64,000 nucleotides of DNA from Comamonas terrigena NBRC 13299. GTDB taxonomy: Bacteria; Pseudomonadota; Gammaproteobacteria; Burkholderiales; Burkholderiaceae_C. Positions within the stretch are counted from its first letter, which is position 1. The number at the start of each line of letters is the position of its first letter. The notes under the pieces were generated by a model, which saw only the letters and a list, made by a program, of their open reading frames with translations, was not told where the DNA came from and searched no databases. The stretch lies in NCBI RefSeq assembly GCF_006740045.1, contig NZ_AP019749.1, forward strand, positions 3,181,001 through 3,245,000, read 5' to 3'. Position numbers and translations under genes: made by a program. This document shows, one piece after another, positions 1 through 9,073 of the stretch.

Positions 1-7
1 ACGGTTT

Positions 8-2254
8 TCAGCGTCGCCGCGCCGAACGCACGCCAGCCACCCCGGAAACAATGCCCAGCACCTTGTTCAGGCGGCCGGAGTCCGAGACTTCCACGGTGAA
101 CGTCATCCAGGCCACGCCCTTGACGGACTGGGTCTGCACGCCGATCACATTGGTCTTTTCACGGGCGAACACGTCGGAGATGTCGCGCAGCAGGCCCTGG
201 CGGTCGGCGGCTTCCACCGCCACATCCACCGGATAGACCGCCGCTGTCGCGGCCGCCTTGGGCAGACCCCAGGCCACATCGATCACGCGCTCTTCGTAGC
301 GCGCGGCCATTTCACGGAAATTGCTGCAGTCCGAGCGGTGCACGCTGACGCCCTTGCCGCGCGTGACAAAGCCGCGGATATCGTCGGGCGGCGCCGGCCG
401 GCAGCACTTGGCCAGCTGGGTCATCAGCGAATCGATACCCACCACCAGCACGCCGCCCTTCTGGCCTTCGCCGCGGGGTTTGCGCACCATCTGCTGGATG
501 TCCTCTTCGGCCGCCACCGGCTCGGGCGGCGGGCGCAGCACGGCTTCGATGTTGCGCAAGGAGTATTCGTCCTTGCCCACCACCTCGAACATGGCTTCGG
601 CAGACTTGAAGCCCAGTTGCACCGCCAGCTCGTCCAGCCTGATGGCGGTCTTGCCTTCGCGCTGCAGCAGCTTTTCCACGGCCTCGCGGCCCCGGGTCAT
701 GGTCTCGTGCATGGCCTGGGCATTGAACCAGGCACGCACCTTGGCCTTGGCGCGGTTGCTGGTCAGATAGCCCAGCTCGGAGTTGAGCCAGTCGCGCGAA
801 GGCCGGCCTTCCTTGACGGTGGTGATTTCCACCGTCTGGCCGCTTTGCAGCGGCGTGTTCAGCGGCACCATGGCCCCGTCCACCCGCGCGCCGCGGCAGC
901 GGTGCCCCAGGTTGGTGTGCACGGCGTAGGCGAAGTCCACCGGCGTGGCGTTCTGCGGCAGCTCGATCACGGCCGCATCCGGCGTCAGCACATAGATGCG
1001 GTCGTCGAACAGGTTGCGGTGTTCCGGGCCTTCGGACAGGTCCTTGCCCCAGGCCAGCAGTTGCCGCAGCACGGCGATCTTGGCATCGTATTCGCTGGTG
1101 GCCGACACCCCGGCATAGCCCTTGGTGCCCGCTTCCTTGTACGCCCAGTGCGCGGCCACGCCATGTTCGGCATGGTCGTGCATGGCCTGGGTGCGGATCT
1201 GGATCTCGATGGCCTTGCCCTGCTCGTCCCGCACCACGGTGTGCAGCGACTGGTAGCCATTGGGCTTGGGCTTGGCGATGTAGTCGTCGAACTCCGACTC
1301 GATGGGGGTGAAATGCTCATGCACCCAGGACAGTGCGGTGTAGCAGTCCTTGACGTTGGGCACCACCACGCGCAGCGCGCGAATGTCGAACACCTGGGCA
1401 AAGTCCAGCGACTTGCCGCGCATCTTCTTGACGATGCTGTAGATGTGCTTGGGCCGCCCCTGCACGGTGGCGCTGATGCTGTAGGCACGCAGCTCGGATT
1501 CGAGCCGCGAGCGCAGTTGCTCCATGTAGATCTCGCGCTCGGCCCGCTTTTCATCCAGGTTCTTGGCAATCTGGCGGTAGGTCTCCGGCTCCAGAAAGCG
1601 GAAGGACAGGTCTTCCAGCTCCCACTTGAGCTGCCAGATCCCCAGGCGGTTGGCCAGCGGCGCAAACACATGCAGCGCCTCGCGCGCCAGGGTGGGCGAC
1701 ACCGGGCGCTTGCTGGCGGCGTAGTAGCGCAGCGTCTGCAGGCGCGATGCCAGGCGCAGCAGCACCACGCGCACATCGCGGGAAAAGCCCAGCAGCATCT
1801 TGCGCACGGTCTCGGCCTGGGTGGCCGGATCGTCCACGCGCTGGCTGTTGCTTTCCGCATCGCGCGCCTGCTGCTGCACATGCATCAGCTTGGTGGTTTC
1901 CACCGCCAGGGTGGCGAAGTTGGCGCCAAAGGCCTTGGTCAGCACCTCCAGCGGCTTGTTCAGGTGCATGCTGGCGTATACCAGATACACGGCCGCCTGC
2001 ATGGTTTCCGAGCCACCGATGCCGTACAGGATGGCAGCCACCGCATCGGCGTGGGCCAGCATGTTCTCGCCGGTGGTCATGGTTTCGCCGGACAGCAGCG
2101 GCTCCGCAAACGAGCGGGCGCGCACCAGCGCATTGGCCTGGTCGGGCATGGCCTCCGAAGTGGCGGCGATCAGCGCCGGTGTCATGGGTACCGTGCCATG
2201 GGTTGGCGCACCGGCCTCCACCGTGGTGGGAGGCAAAGACGTCACACTTCTCAT
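8..2254 (-). CDS. relA: GTP pyrophosphokinase RelA (ppGpp synthetase I)
   Basis: Makes the stringent-response alarmone (p)ppGpp from GTP or GDP and ATP on stalled ribosomes. The 748-residue product shows the RelA/SpoT order: a degenerate HD region (about residues 65-190; HADAV is seen but no HD metal pair, so the hydrolase should be dead), a synthetase domain with EFDDYIAKPKPNGYQSLHT near residue 320, a TGS domain (about 418-478) and a C-terminal ACT domain. The ExDD motif is that of monofunctional RelA; SpoT has RxKD there. The open frame runs 52 codons further upstream, but I chose the ATG at 2254 because GGGGAG lies about 8 bases before it and family similarity starts after it. The stop codon is at 8-10, so the gene is complete. 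Confidence 0.95.
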   Translation of the reverse strand: MRSVTSLPPTTVEAGAPTHGTVPMTPALIAATSEAMPDQANALVRARSFAEPLLSGETMTTGENMLAHADAVAAILYGIGGSETMQAAVYLVYASMHLNKPLEVLTKAFGANFATLAVETTKLMHVQQQARDAESNSQRVDDPATQAETVRKMLLGFSRDVRVVLLRLASRLQTLRYYAASKRPVSPTLAREALHVFAPLANRLGIWQLKWELEDLSFRFLEPETYRQIAKNLDEKRAEREIYMEQLRSRLESELRAYSISATVQGRPKHIYSIVKKMRGKSLDFAQVFDIRALRVVVPNVKDCYTALSWVHEHFTPIESEFDDYIAKPKPNGYQSLHTVVRDEQGKAIEIQIRTQAMHDHAEHGVAAHWAYKEAGTKGYAGVSATSEYDAKIAVLRQLLAWGKDLSEGPEHRNLFDDRIYVLTPDAAVIELPQNATPVDFAYAVHTNLGHRCRGARVDGAMVPLNTPLQSGQTVEITTVKEGRPSRDWLNSELGYLTSNRAKAKVRAWFNAQAMHETMTRGREAVEKLLQREGKTAIRLDELAVQLGFKSAEAMFEVVGKDEYSLRNIEAVLRPPPEPVAAEEDIQQMVRKPRGEGQKGGVLVVGIDSLMTQLAKCCRPAPPDDIRGFVTRGKGVSVHRSDCSNFREMAARYEERVIDVAWGLPKAAATAAVYPVDVAVEAADRQGLLRDISDVFAREKTNVIGVQTQSVKGVAWMTFTVEVSDSGRLNKVLGIVSGVAGVRSARRR

Positions 2255-2300
2255 GGCCGCACTCCCCTGCCGGCCTGGCTGTTTGGTTGTTGTTCTTGCG

Positions 2301-3233
2301 TCATTCCTGGGCCAATACAAAGTCCCGCACGACCGCCACTTGGTCGGCTGAGACCAATGTGGGGGCGTGCCCCACATTTGCAAGCACCGCACATTGTGCC
2401 CGTGGTCCACGCTCCTGCATGGCCTGGGCGGTGGCGGCCGTCAGCAAATCGGACTGTTCCCCCCGCAAAAGCAAAGTCTGTGCCGTGATCTGGTCGTACA
2501 GCTGCCACATCAGCGCCTGGCCCTGTTCGGCCTCCTCCCGTGTCATGTCCCGCAGTGCCACGCCGATCGCCGGGTCGTAGTGCAGGCCCAGGCCGCCGTC
2601 GGGCAAGGGGGTCAGCATGGGCTCGGTCAGGGCCCGCCATTCGGCATCGGTGTGCGGACCGAACCCTGCCGAGATGACGCGCAGCGTGGCTGCGGCCTGC
2701 TCCACGCTGTCAAAGCGCACCGGCTGGCCCACATAGCTGCCAATGCGTTGCAGCGCCGCCCACTCCAGCGTGGGCCCCACGTCGTTGAGCACCAGGCGCC
2801 GGATGGCCACCGGCAGCGGCAACTGGGCTTGGCCGGCCAGCGCCATGCCGATCAGCCCCCCCATGCTGGTGCCTATCCAGTCCAGGGTCTGCAGCGGTGC
2901 CTGCGCCTGCAGGTGCTGCAACAGCATCAGCATGTCCAGCGCGTACTGCGGCACGGCGTAATGCTGGGGGTCGGCCAGCCATTCGCTGCGCCCACGTCCG
3001 GCCACATCCGGGCAGATCACCCGCGCATGTGACGCCAGCGCGCGGGCCAGCACATCGAAGTCCCGCCCCTGGCGCGTGAGGCCGTGGACGCAGACGATGA
3101 CATGGGGGTGGGCGGGGTTGCCGGTGGCGTTCCACTCCCAGTACGCCATGCGGTGTTCGCTGCGCTCTGGTTCGTCCGCTCGGCGGGCCGCAGGACCGGG
3201 ACAGGTTACGTAGTTCAGCGTAGGTTCAATCAT
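2301..3233 (-). CDS. Alpha/beta-fold hydrolase
   Basis: A 310-residue alpha/beta hydrolase of unknown substrate. Visible motifs are the oxyanion-loop type VCVHGLTRQG, the nucleophile elbow GTSMGG (Ser nucleophile) and a C-terminal NVGHAP with the catalytic His. The acid is probably the Asp in the GEQSDLL segment. There is no signal peptide, so it should be cytoplasmic. The start is uncertain: the ATG at 3233 gives an N-terminal extension typical of related proteins, while MAYWEW at 3149 is a second candidate without a clear Shine-Dalgarno. It is divergent from the 3-hydroxybutyrate dehydrogenase gene, with 67 bases between the starts, so the two may share control; polyester or ester metabolism is only a guess from that neighbour. 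Confidence 0.85.
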   Translation of the reverse strand: MIEPTLNYVTCPGPAARRADEPERSEHRMAYWEWNATGNPAHPHVIVCVHGLTRQGRDFDVLARALASHARVICPDVAGRGRSEWLADPQHYAVPQYALDMLMLLQHLQAQAPLQTLDWIGTSMGGLIGMALAGQAQLPLPVAIRRLVLNDVGPTLEWAALQRIGSYVGQPVRFDSVEQAAATLRVISAGFGPHTDAEWRALTEPMLTPLPDGGLGLHYDPAIGVALRDMTREEAEQGQALMWQLYDQITAQTLLLRGEQSDLLTAATAQAMQERGPRAQCAVLANVGHAPTLVSADQVAVVRDFVLAQE

Positions 3234-3300
3234 GCAGAGCAACTTTCCAGGCGCACCCCATAATGGGCTTTTGACCATCGTAATGGATTCGGAGACCTCT

Positions 3301-4083
3301 ATGCTCAAAGGCAAGACGGCACTGGTGACGGGTTCCACCAGTGGCATCGGTTTAGGCATTGCGCAAGCCCTGGCACGCCAGGGCGCGAACGTGGTGCTCA
3401 ACGGCTTCGGCGACGCCGAAGGCCCGCTGGCTGCGGTGCGCGAAGCCGGCAAGGCCCATGGGGTGCGGGTGGCCCACCACGGCGCCGACATGAGCAAGGC
3501 CGCCGACATCGAAGCCATGATGGCGTTTGCCGCCACGACATTCGGCCGGGTGGACATCCTGGTCAACAACGCCGGCATCCAGCATGTGGCGGCGGTGCAG
3601 GACTTTCCGGTGGACAAATGGGACGCCATCATCGCCATCAACCTGACCAGCGCCTTTCACACCACGCGCCTGGCGCTGCCGGCCATGCAGCAGGCCAACT
3701 GGGGCCGCATCATCAATGTGGCCTCGGTGCACGGCCTGGTGGGCTCGGCCCAGAAGTCGGCCTATGTGGCGGCCAAGCACGGCATCGTCGGCCTCACCAA
3801 GGTCACGGCCCTGGAGAACGCCACCAGCGGCGTGACCTGCAATGCCATCTGCCCCGGCTGGGTGCTGACCCCGCTGGTGCAGAAACAGGTGGACGCCAAG
3901 GCGGCCGCCCAGGGCATCTCCAACGAAGAGGCCACCCGGCAGTTGCTGGGGGAGAAAGAGCCGTCGCTGCAGTTCACCACCCCGGAAGAATTGGGCGAGC
4001 TGGCGGTGTTCTTCTGCTCGGCCGCCGCCAACAATGTGCGCGGTGTGGCCTGGAACATGGACGGCGGCTGGGCGGCCCAGTAA
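3301..4083 (+). CDS. bdhA: 3-hydroxybutyrate dehydrogenase
   Basis: Short-chain dehydrogenase that interconverts (R)-3-hydroxybutyrate and acetoacetate with NAD, the entry step for using polyhydroxybutyrate monomers. The 260-residue length is normal for the family. The Rossmann motif TGSTSGIG is at residues 10-17, NNAG follows the fourth strand, and the catalytic pair is Tyr155/Lys159 in SAYVAAKHG. The LVQKQVDAKA lid segment is typical of this enzyme rather than of a general SDR. The start at 3301 has GGAG six bases upstream; an in-frame ATG at 3283 and another at 3232 are less likely. A strong bidirectional terminator follows. Confidence 0.92.
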   Translation: MLKGKTALVTGSTSGIGLGIAQALARQGANVVLNGFGDAEGPLAAVREAGKAHGVRVAHHGADMSKAADIEAMMAFAATTFGRVDILVNNAGIQHVAAVQDFPVDKWDAIIAINLTSAFHTTRLALPAMQQANWGRIINVASVHGLVGSAQKSAYVAAKHGIVGLTKVTALENATSGVTCNAICPGWVLTPLVQKQVDAKAAAQGISNEEATRQLLGEKEPSLQFTTPEELGELAVFFCSAAANNVRGVAWNMDGGWAAQ

Positions 4084-4139
4084 GCCTGCGCCGCTGCGGG
4101 GCGGAAAGCCAAAAACGGTCACCGCGCCCTACCCCCTAC

Positions 4140-4173
4140 AAAAAAAGCCCCTGGCAGCTGCCAGGGGCTTTTT
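4140..4173. terminator. Bidirectional rho-independent terminator
   Basis: A perfect GCCCCTGGCAG/CTGCCAGGGGC stem flanked by a run of A on the left and T on the right. It can stop bdhA from the left and the SIMPL-domain gene from the right. Confidence 0.9.
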
Positions 4174-4213
4174 GCTTGGCCGAAGCCTGGAGCCGCCCCG
4201 AGGGGCGGCTGGG

Positions 4214-4951
4214 TTACTGCAGCTGCACCGCGCCCGAGACCTGCACTTCCACCTGGGTCTTGCCGGCTTCCACCGCCAGCGGGGCACTTTCCGCGCCATC
4301 CGCCGCCATGGAAGATTTCATCATGGCCCCCGCCATATAGGGACGCATGCCGACTTCATTGCTGTTGACCGAGACCTCACGCAAGGTGTAGCCGGTAAAG
4401 CCGAACGCCTTGGCCAGGCTGGCGGCCTTGGCCTTGAACTGGTCGATGGCCTGCTGCTGCGCCTCGCCCTCGACCTTGGCCCGCCCTTCCTTGGACAGAC
4501 CGAAGGCCACCTGGCCCACCTGCATGCCCTGCACCTTGGCGGCGGTGCTGGTGATGCGGTCGAAGTCCTTGCCCTGCAGCACCAGCTGCGCACGCCCCTG
4601 CCAGCCGGCGATCTTGCCGTCCTTGCTGGTGGTCCGCGGGAAAACGTTGAAGCCGCTGGTGCGCACTTCCATGCCGCCGGGCTGCGCCTGGGGGCGCACC
4701 GTGGCCAGTGCCGCACCCACCACCTGCTGCAGGCGTTTTTGCACGGCGGCGGCATTGCTGCCCTCTTCCGTGGCGGACAGGGTCAGCACCAGCAGGTCCT
4801 GCGCCACCTCCACGCTGCCGGCGGCCGTCAGCTGTACTACGTTCTGCGGTGGGGCCATTACGGCGGTCTGGGCCTGTGCGGCGGTGGCCGCAGCACCCCA
4901 TACGATGGCGGCAGCCGCCAGGGCCTGGGTGTGACGGGGGATAAAAGGCAT
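4214..4951 (-). CDS. SIMPL (DUF541) domain secreted protein
   Basis: A 245-residue periplasmic protein of the SIMPL/DUF541 family (E. coli YggE is the known relative, linked to oxidative stress tolerance; the molecular role is unclear). The N-terminus is a signal peptide ending near TAAQAQ at about residue 28. The body alternates SVEVAQDLLVLTLSA-type strands and helices, as in the family. An AGGAGG Shine-Dalgarno lies directly before the ATG at 4951, which decides the start over the longer open frame. It converges on bdhA across a shared terminator and is divergent from ompR. Confidence 0.9.
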   Translation of the reverse strand: MPFIPRHTQALAAAAIVWGAAATAAQAQTAVMAPPQNVVQLTAAGSVEVAQDLLVLTLSATEEGSNAAAVQKRLQQVVGAALATVRPQAQPGGMEVRTSGFNVFPRTTSKDGKIAGWQGRAQLVLQGKDFDRITSTAAKVQGMQVGQVAFGLSKEGRAKVEGEAQQQAIDQFKAKAASLAKAFGFTGYTLREVSVNSNEVGMRPYMAGAMMKSSMAADGAESAPLAVEAGKTQVEVQVSGAVQLQ

Positions 4952-5166
4952 AGCATTCCTCCTTGACAGGTCAATGGGATGAAGACGAAATCGTCGGGAA
5001 CAAGCGACCTTACCACCGCCTGGCGGAGGGGACTGCACTACGTCAATCAACACTTGCTCCGCAGGGCAACACTTGTAACACTTGGTCAAAGTACCGGGGT
5101 AATCCGGTTTTTCCGCCGCCAAGATGGTCAAAATTGGCTCTGTTACAAATTGGACTAGGGATATCC

Positions 5167-5898
5167 ATGGCCTCTACGAACAACCGTACCGACAAGATCC
5201 TGGTGGTGGACGACGACGCCCGCATCCGCGATCTGCTCCGCCGATACCTGACGCAAGAAGGCTTTGAGATCATGATTGCCGAAGACGGCAAGGCATTGAA
5301 CCGCATCTTGCTGCGCGAAACCGTGGATCTGATCGTGCTGGACCTGATGATGCCCGGCGAGGATGGACTGTCCATCTGCCGCCGCCTGCGCTCGGCCAAC
5401 GACCGCACCCCCATCATCATGCTGACCGCCAAGGGCGAAGACGTGGACCGCATCGTCGGTCTGGAAGTCGGTGCTGACGATTACCTGGGCAAGCCGTTCA
5501 ACCCGCGTGAACTGCTGGCCCGCATCCACGCCGTGCTGCGCCGCCGCCCCCCGGTGGAAGCGCCGGGCGCGCCGTCGGGCGAGAACGAAGTGGTCACCTT
5601 CGGCCCCTTCACCTTCGACCTGGGCACCCGCGTGCTGCAGAAGAATGGTGAAGAACTGGCGCTGACCACCGGAGAGTTCGCCATGCTCAAGGCGCTGGTA
5701 CGCCACCCACGCCAGCCGCTGTCCCGTGAAAAGCTGGCCCTGCTGGCCCGCGGCCGCGAATTCGAGCCGTTTGACCGCAGTCTGGACGTGCAGGTCTCGC
5801 GCCTGCGCAAGCTGATCGAAGAAGATGCCGCCGCTCCGCGCTACATTCAAACAGTCTGGGGCGTTGGTTACGTCTTCGTACCAGATGGTGCGAATTAA
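5167..5898 (+). CDS. ompR: Two-component response regulator OmpR
   Basis: A 243-residue OmpR-class regulator. The receiver domain (about 9-125) has the acidic pair in VVDDDARI, the phosphoacceptor Asp59 in LDLMMPGEDG, Thr in MLTAKG and Lys in GKPF. The winged-helix DNA-binding domain (about 145-240) ends in the family signature VWGVGYVF. It is transcribed with the histidine kinase gene about 100 bases downstream. By analogy it answers osmotic or envelope signals and controls porins; its targets cannot be seen here. The start at 5167 follows the receiver consensus; the open frame extends 68 codons further upstream without support. Confidence 0.95.
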   Translation: MASTNNRTDKILVVDDDARIRDLLRRYLTQEGFEIMIAEDGKALNRILLRETVDLIVLDLMMPGEDGLSICRRLRSANDRTPIIMLTAKGEDVDRIVGLEVGADDYLGKPFNPRELLARIHAVLRRRPPVEAPGAPSGENEVVTFGPFTFDLGTRVLQKNGEELALTTGEFAMLKALVRHPRQPLSREKLALLARGREFEPFDRSLDVQVSRLRKLIEEDAAAPRYIQTVWGVGYVFVPDGAN

Positions 5899-5994
5899 GC
5901 ACCGTAAGATAGCGCTTCCCCTGACACCGCCTGCTCGCCACCATCCGACCGATGGTGGTGTGCTGCGTTGCGGTTCAATGGAAGTCTTCTGACC

Positions 5995-7530
5995 ATGCGC
6001 GCTTTTACCGCCAGCCCACTTTCCTCTTCCGACTCTGCCGTGGCCGACGAGCCGGAACCACAACGCCGCCCCCGTGCGGCGCATGCGCGTTCGCGCATGG
6101 GCCTGAACCTGTTCTGGCGCACCTTCTTCCTGCTGGCCCTGCTGCTGGTGGGCAGCATCCTGGCCTGGCTGCAGACGCTACGTGCTTTCGAGTTCGAGCC
6201 GCGCACCTTGCACACGGCCCAGCAGATCGCCTCGCTGGTCAACCTGAGCCGCGCCGCCCTGGTGCACTCGGACGCTATCAACCGCGTCTCGCTGATCAAG
6301 ACCATGGCCGACCAGGAAGGCGTGCGTATTCTGCCGCGCGAGCCGGGCGACAAGTTCGAGGAAATGGACCATACGCCGCTGGGCCAGCGCCTGACGGAGG
6401 AACTGACCCAGCGCCTGGGCCCGGGCACCATCGTGGCGCGCAGCGTCAACGGCGAGCAGGGTCTGTGGGTGGGCTTTTCCATCAACGGCGACCGCAACTG
6501 GCTGCTGATGGACCGCTCGCGCTTCAGCCCTGCCGGCGGCCGCACCTGGCTGGTATGGCTGATCACCGCCGGCATTCTGTCGCTGGCCGGTGCCGCCGTG
6601 ATTGCCCGCCTGATCAACCAGCCGCTCAAGCAGCTGAGCGATGCGGCCAACCGCGTGCGCGATGGCGACTTCGAGGCCAGCCAGCTCGACGAGCAGGCCG
6701 TGACCAGTGAAATCCGCGAGGTGAACATCGGCTTCAACCGCATGGCGCAGAAACTGGCCAAGCTGGAGCAGGAGCGCGCCGTGATGCTGGCCGGCATCTC
6801 GCACGACCTGCGCACCCCGCTGGCCCGCCTGCGCTTGGAAACCGAGATGAGCGTGAACGACGATGTGGCCCGGGGCCACATGGTGGCCGACATCGTGCAG
6901 CTGGATGCGACCATCGACAAGTTCCTGGACTACGCCCGCCCCGACCATGTGGCGCTGGCCACGGTCAATCTGCATGCGGTGGTGTCGTCCTGCGTCTACG
7001 CGGTGCAGGACCACCGCGAGCTGCAGATCAGCATGTCGGTGCCGGAAGATGTGTATGTGATGGCCGACGAGATCGAGCTGGCGCGCGTGATCTCCAACCT
7101 GCTGGAAAACGCCCGCCGCTACGGCAAGACACCGGACACCGAGACCACGCATGTGGACATCAGCGTCAAGCAGCGCGAGGCCTGGGTGGTGGTGCGGCTG
7201 CGCGACCATGGCGCAGGCGTGCCGCCCGAACAGCTGGCCAGCCTGATCCAGCCCTTCTTCCGGGGCGACACGGCCCGTACCGCTGCCGCCGGCGCCGGCC
7301 TGGGCCTGTCGATCGTGGACAAGACGGTGCAGCGCATGGGCGGCGTGCTGTCGCTGACCAATGCGCCCGGTGGCGGTCTGGCCGCGCATGTGCAGCTGCA
7401 GCGCGCAGCCAGCGGTGCCGACAGCGACACGCCCCAGCGCCTGCAGCGCCCGCAGGTCAAGCGCCAGCTACCGCCGCGCCGCCGCAGCACCGACCGCATG
7501 GACGAAGCGGAAGACCTGGGCGACGATTGA
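5995..7530 (+). CDS. envZ: Sensor histidine kinase EnvZ
   Basis: Inner-membrane sensor kinase, 511 residues, partner of the preceding OmpR. There are two membrane helices (about residues 39-60 and 184-206) around a periplasmic domain of about 120 residues, then a HAMP linker (RLINQPLKQLSDAANRV). The H-box GISHDLRTPLARLR holds the phosphorylated His270. The ATPase domain has N (NLLENARRYG), G1 (DHGAGVP) and G2 (GAGLGLSIV) boxes. The C-terminus has an extra basic tail of about 40 residues after the ATPase core. I chose the ATG at 5995 (GGAAG upstream); 5968 and 6097 are alternatives. A strong terminator follows. Confidence 0.94.
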   Translation: MRAFTASPLSSSDSAVADEPEPQRRPRAAHARSRMGLNLFWRTFFLLALLLVGSILAWLQTLRAFEFEPRTLHTAQQIASLVNLSRAALVHSDAINRVSLIKTMADQEGVRILPREPGDKFEEMDHTPLGQRLTEELTQRLGPGTIVARSVNGEQGLWVGFSINGDRNWLLMDRSRFSPAGGRTWLVWLITAGILSLAGAAVIARLINQPLKQLSDAANRVRDGDFEASQLDEQAVTSEIREVNIGFNRMAQKLAKLEQERAVMLAGISHDLRTPLARLRLETEMSVNDDVARGHMVADIVQLDATIDKFLDYARPDHVALATVNLHAVVSSCVYAVQDHRELQISMSVPEDVYVMADEIELARVISNLLENARRYGKTPDTETTHVDISVKQREAWVVVRLRDHGAGVPPEQLASLIQPFFRGDTARTAAAGAGLGLSIVDKTVQRMGGVLSLTNAPGGGLAAHVQLQRAASGADSDTPQRLQRPQVKRQLPPRRRSTDRMDEAEDLGDD

Positions 7531-7555
7531 CGCAGCGCTCTGCGCCCCTGCATGC

Positions 7556-7583
7556 AAAAAGCCGGCATCCGCCGGCTTTTTTT
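7556..7583. terminator. Rho-independent terminator between envZ and ispF
   Basis: Stem AGCCGGC/GCCGGCT with AAAAA on the left and seven T on the right; it can serve both convergent genes. Confidence 0.88.
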
Positions 7584-7629
7584 ATGGGGTGACCAGGCCT
7601 GCAGGGCCGGCCGGGGCTGGTGCCAGTGC

Positions 7630-8112
7630 TCAGTCCTTGCGGAACAGCAGCGCCGCGGCCCGTGCCTCCATGGACTGCAGCTGGCCCACCGGGCCCAGTT
7701 TTTCGGCCGTCTTGGCCTTGACGTTCACCTGGTCCAGCGTCACCCCCAGGGCCTGGGCAATGCGCTCGCGCATGGCGGGAATGTGCGGCGCCAGCTTGGG
7801 GGCCTGGGCCACGACGGTGCTGTCCACATTGCCGATCTCCCAGCCTTTTTCCCGCACGCGGCGGGCAGCCTCGGTCAGCAGCACCACCGAGTTGGCGCCC
7901 CGGAACTCGGGGTCGGTGTCCGGGAAATGCCGGCCGATATCGCCCAGCGATGCACCGCCCAGCAAGGCATCGGTGATGGCGTGCAGCAGCACATCGGCGT
8001 CCGAGTGGCCCAGCAGACCGGTGACGTGGGGAATCTCCACCCCGCCGATGATGAGCTTGCGGCCCGGCACCAGGGCATGGGTGTCCCAGCCTTCTCCAAT
8101 ACGAAAATTCAT
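7630..8112 (-). CDS. ispF: 2-C-methyl-D-erythritol 2,4-cyclodiphosphate synthase
   Basis: Cyclises CDP-methylerythritol 2-phosphate in the non-mevalonate isoprenoid pathway, releasing CMP; works as a cytoplasmic trimer. The product is 160 residues, the normal length. The zinc ligands Asp10, His12 and His44 are present (GWDTHAL and [15 protein letters not shown]), together with the [11 protein letters not shown] and [10 protein letters not shown] signatures. It lies 48 bases downstream of ispD on the same strand, the usual ispDF pairing. Confidence 0.96.
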   Translation of the reverse strand: MNFRIGEGWDTHALVPGRKLIIGGVEIPHVTGLLGHSDADVLLHAITDALLGGASLGDIGRHFPDTDPEFRGANSVVLLTEAARRVREKGWEIGNVDSTVVAQAPKLAPHIPAMRERIAQALGVTLDQVNVKAKTAEKLGPVGQLQSMEARAAALLFRKD

Positions 8113-8160
8113 AGCTTGCTCCGCAGGTGCTTCAGGCGCGACCTGCCCATAGGGTTGACA

Positions 8161-8979
8161 TCAGAAAAACGGGTTGCCGCTGGCGGACGGCGGGTTGCGG
8201 CGCCCCTGGAAGCGCTCCGCCGTGGTGGCCCGGCCGCGCTGCGACAGCACGGCGGCGGCCAGCGCAAAGTCGTCCGGGTAGGTCACCTTGAAATTCTGCG
8301 CCCCGCCGGGCACCAGCTTGGGGCGCAGGCCCATGGCTTCCATGGCGCTGGCCTCATCGGTCACGGCCGCTCCGGCGCGGGAAATCGCATCCAGCAGCGG
8401 GCCGATGCGGAACATCTGCGGCGTCTGCGCCAGCCATTTGTCGCTGCGGTCCACCGTGGCCGCCACGCGCACCCCGGTCGGGCCGGTGACGGCGGTCTTG
8501 AGCGTATCGGGCAGCTTGTGGGCCAGCAGGCCGCCCACGGCATCGTCCACGCAGGCGTCGATCAGGTTGCGGATCTGCTGCGGCGTGATCAGGCAGCGCG
8601 CCGCATCGTGCACCAGCACCCAGTCATGCTGGGCTGCGCCCTGCGCCAGCAGGGCCTTCAGGCCGCCCCGCACGGTGTCGGCCCGGTTGGGGCCGCCACA
8701 GGGCACGACAAAGCAGCCGGTCACCGGGTGGTCGGCCAGAAACTGGTCGCCGGCCGCCACCGCCACCAAGGTACCCGCCAGCCCGGCCGTGCCGGCAAAC
8801 GCGGCCAGGGTGTGCAAGACCATGGGCTGGCCGGCCACCAGCTGGTACTGTTTGGGCAGCTCCGGCGTGGGGCTGCCCGGCGCAATTGCCCGCAACCCCA
8901 CCCCTGCGCAGGGCACCAGCCCCCAGAAACGGCCCTGGGGCGGATGGGGGACTGGGGAAGGGGCAAGCAGGTCGGTCAT
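8161..8979 (-). CDS. ispD: 2-C-methyl-D-erythritol 4-phosphate cytidylyltransferase
   Basis: Transfers CMP to methylerythritol 4-phosphate, two steps before IspF. The 272-residue protein has the nucleotide-binding loop LVPCAGVGLR then PKQYQ, the VHDAARC motif and DEASAMEAMG near the end. Two features are unusual: the stretch between the loop Arg and PKQ is about six residues longer than in typical enzymes (APGSPTPE insert), and there is a C-terminal tail rich in Arg and Pro. The start is the ATG at 8979; another in-frame ATG is at 8988. It is divergent from mfd with 94 bases between, and upstream of ispF in one transcript. Confidence 0.93.
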   Translation of the reverse strand: MTDLLAPSPVPHPPQGRFWGLVPCAGVGLRAIAPGSPTPELPKQYQLVAGQPMVLHTLAAFAGTAGLAGTLVAVAAGDQFLADHPVTGCFVVPCGGPNRADTVRGGLKALLAQGAAQHDWVLVHDAARCLITPQQIRNLIDACVDDAVGGLLAHKLPDTLKTAVTGPTGVRVAATVDRSDKWLAQTPQMFRIGPLLDAISRAGAAVTDEASAMEAMGLRPKLVPGGAQNFKVTYPDDFALAAAVLSQRGRATTAERFQGRRNPPSASGNPFF

Positions 8980-9073
8980 GGCAGGCATTCTAGAATCGGG
9001 ATTTCCCCTTCGCAGACATCCTGGCGGCAAAAGGCCACGCCCATGGGGCCACCGTACCGCCACCTCCTCTCCC

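Noticed and set aside
338..2488. A 716-codon open frame opposite relA
   Set aside because: Antisense shadow of a clear RelA; His/Arg/Gly-rich composition typical of GC-rich reverse frames and no family motifs.
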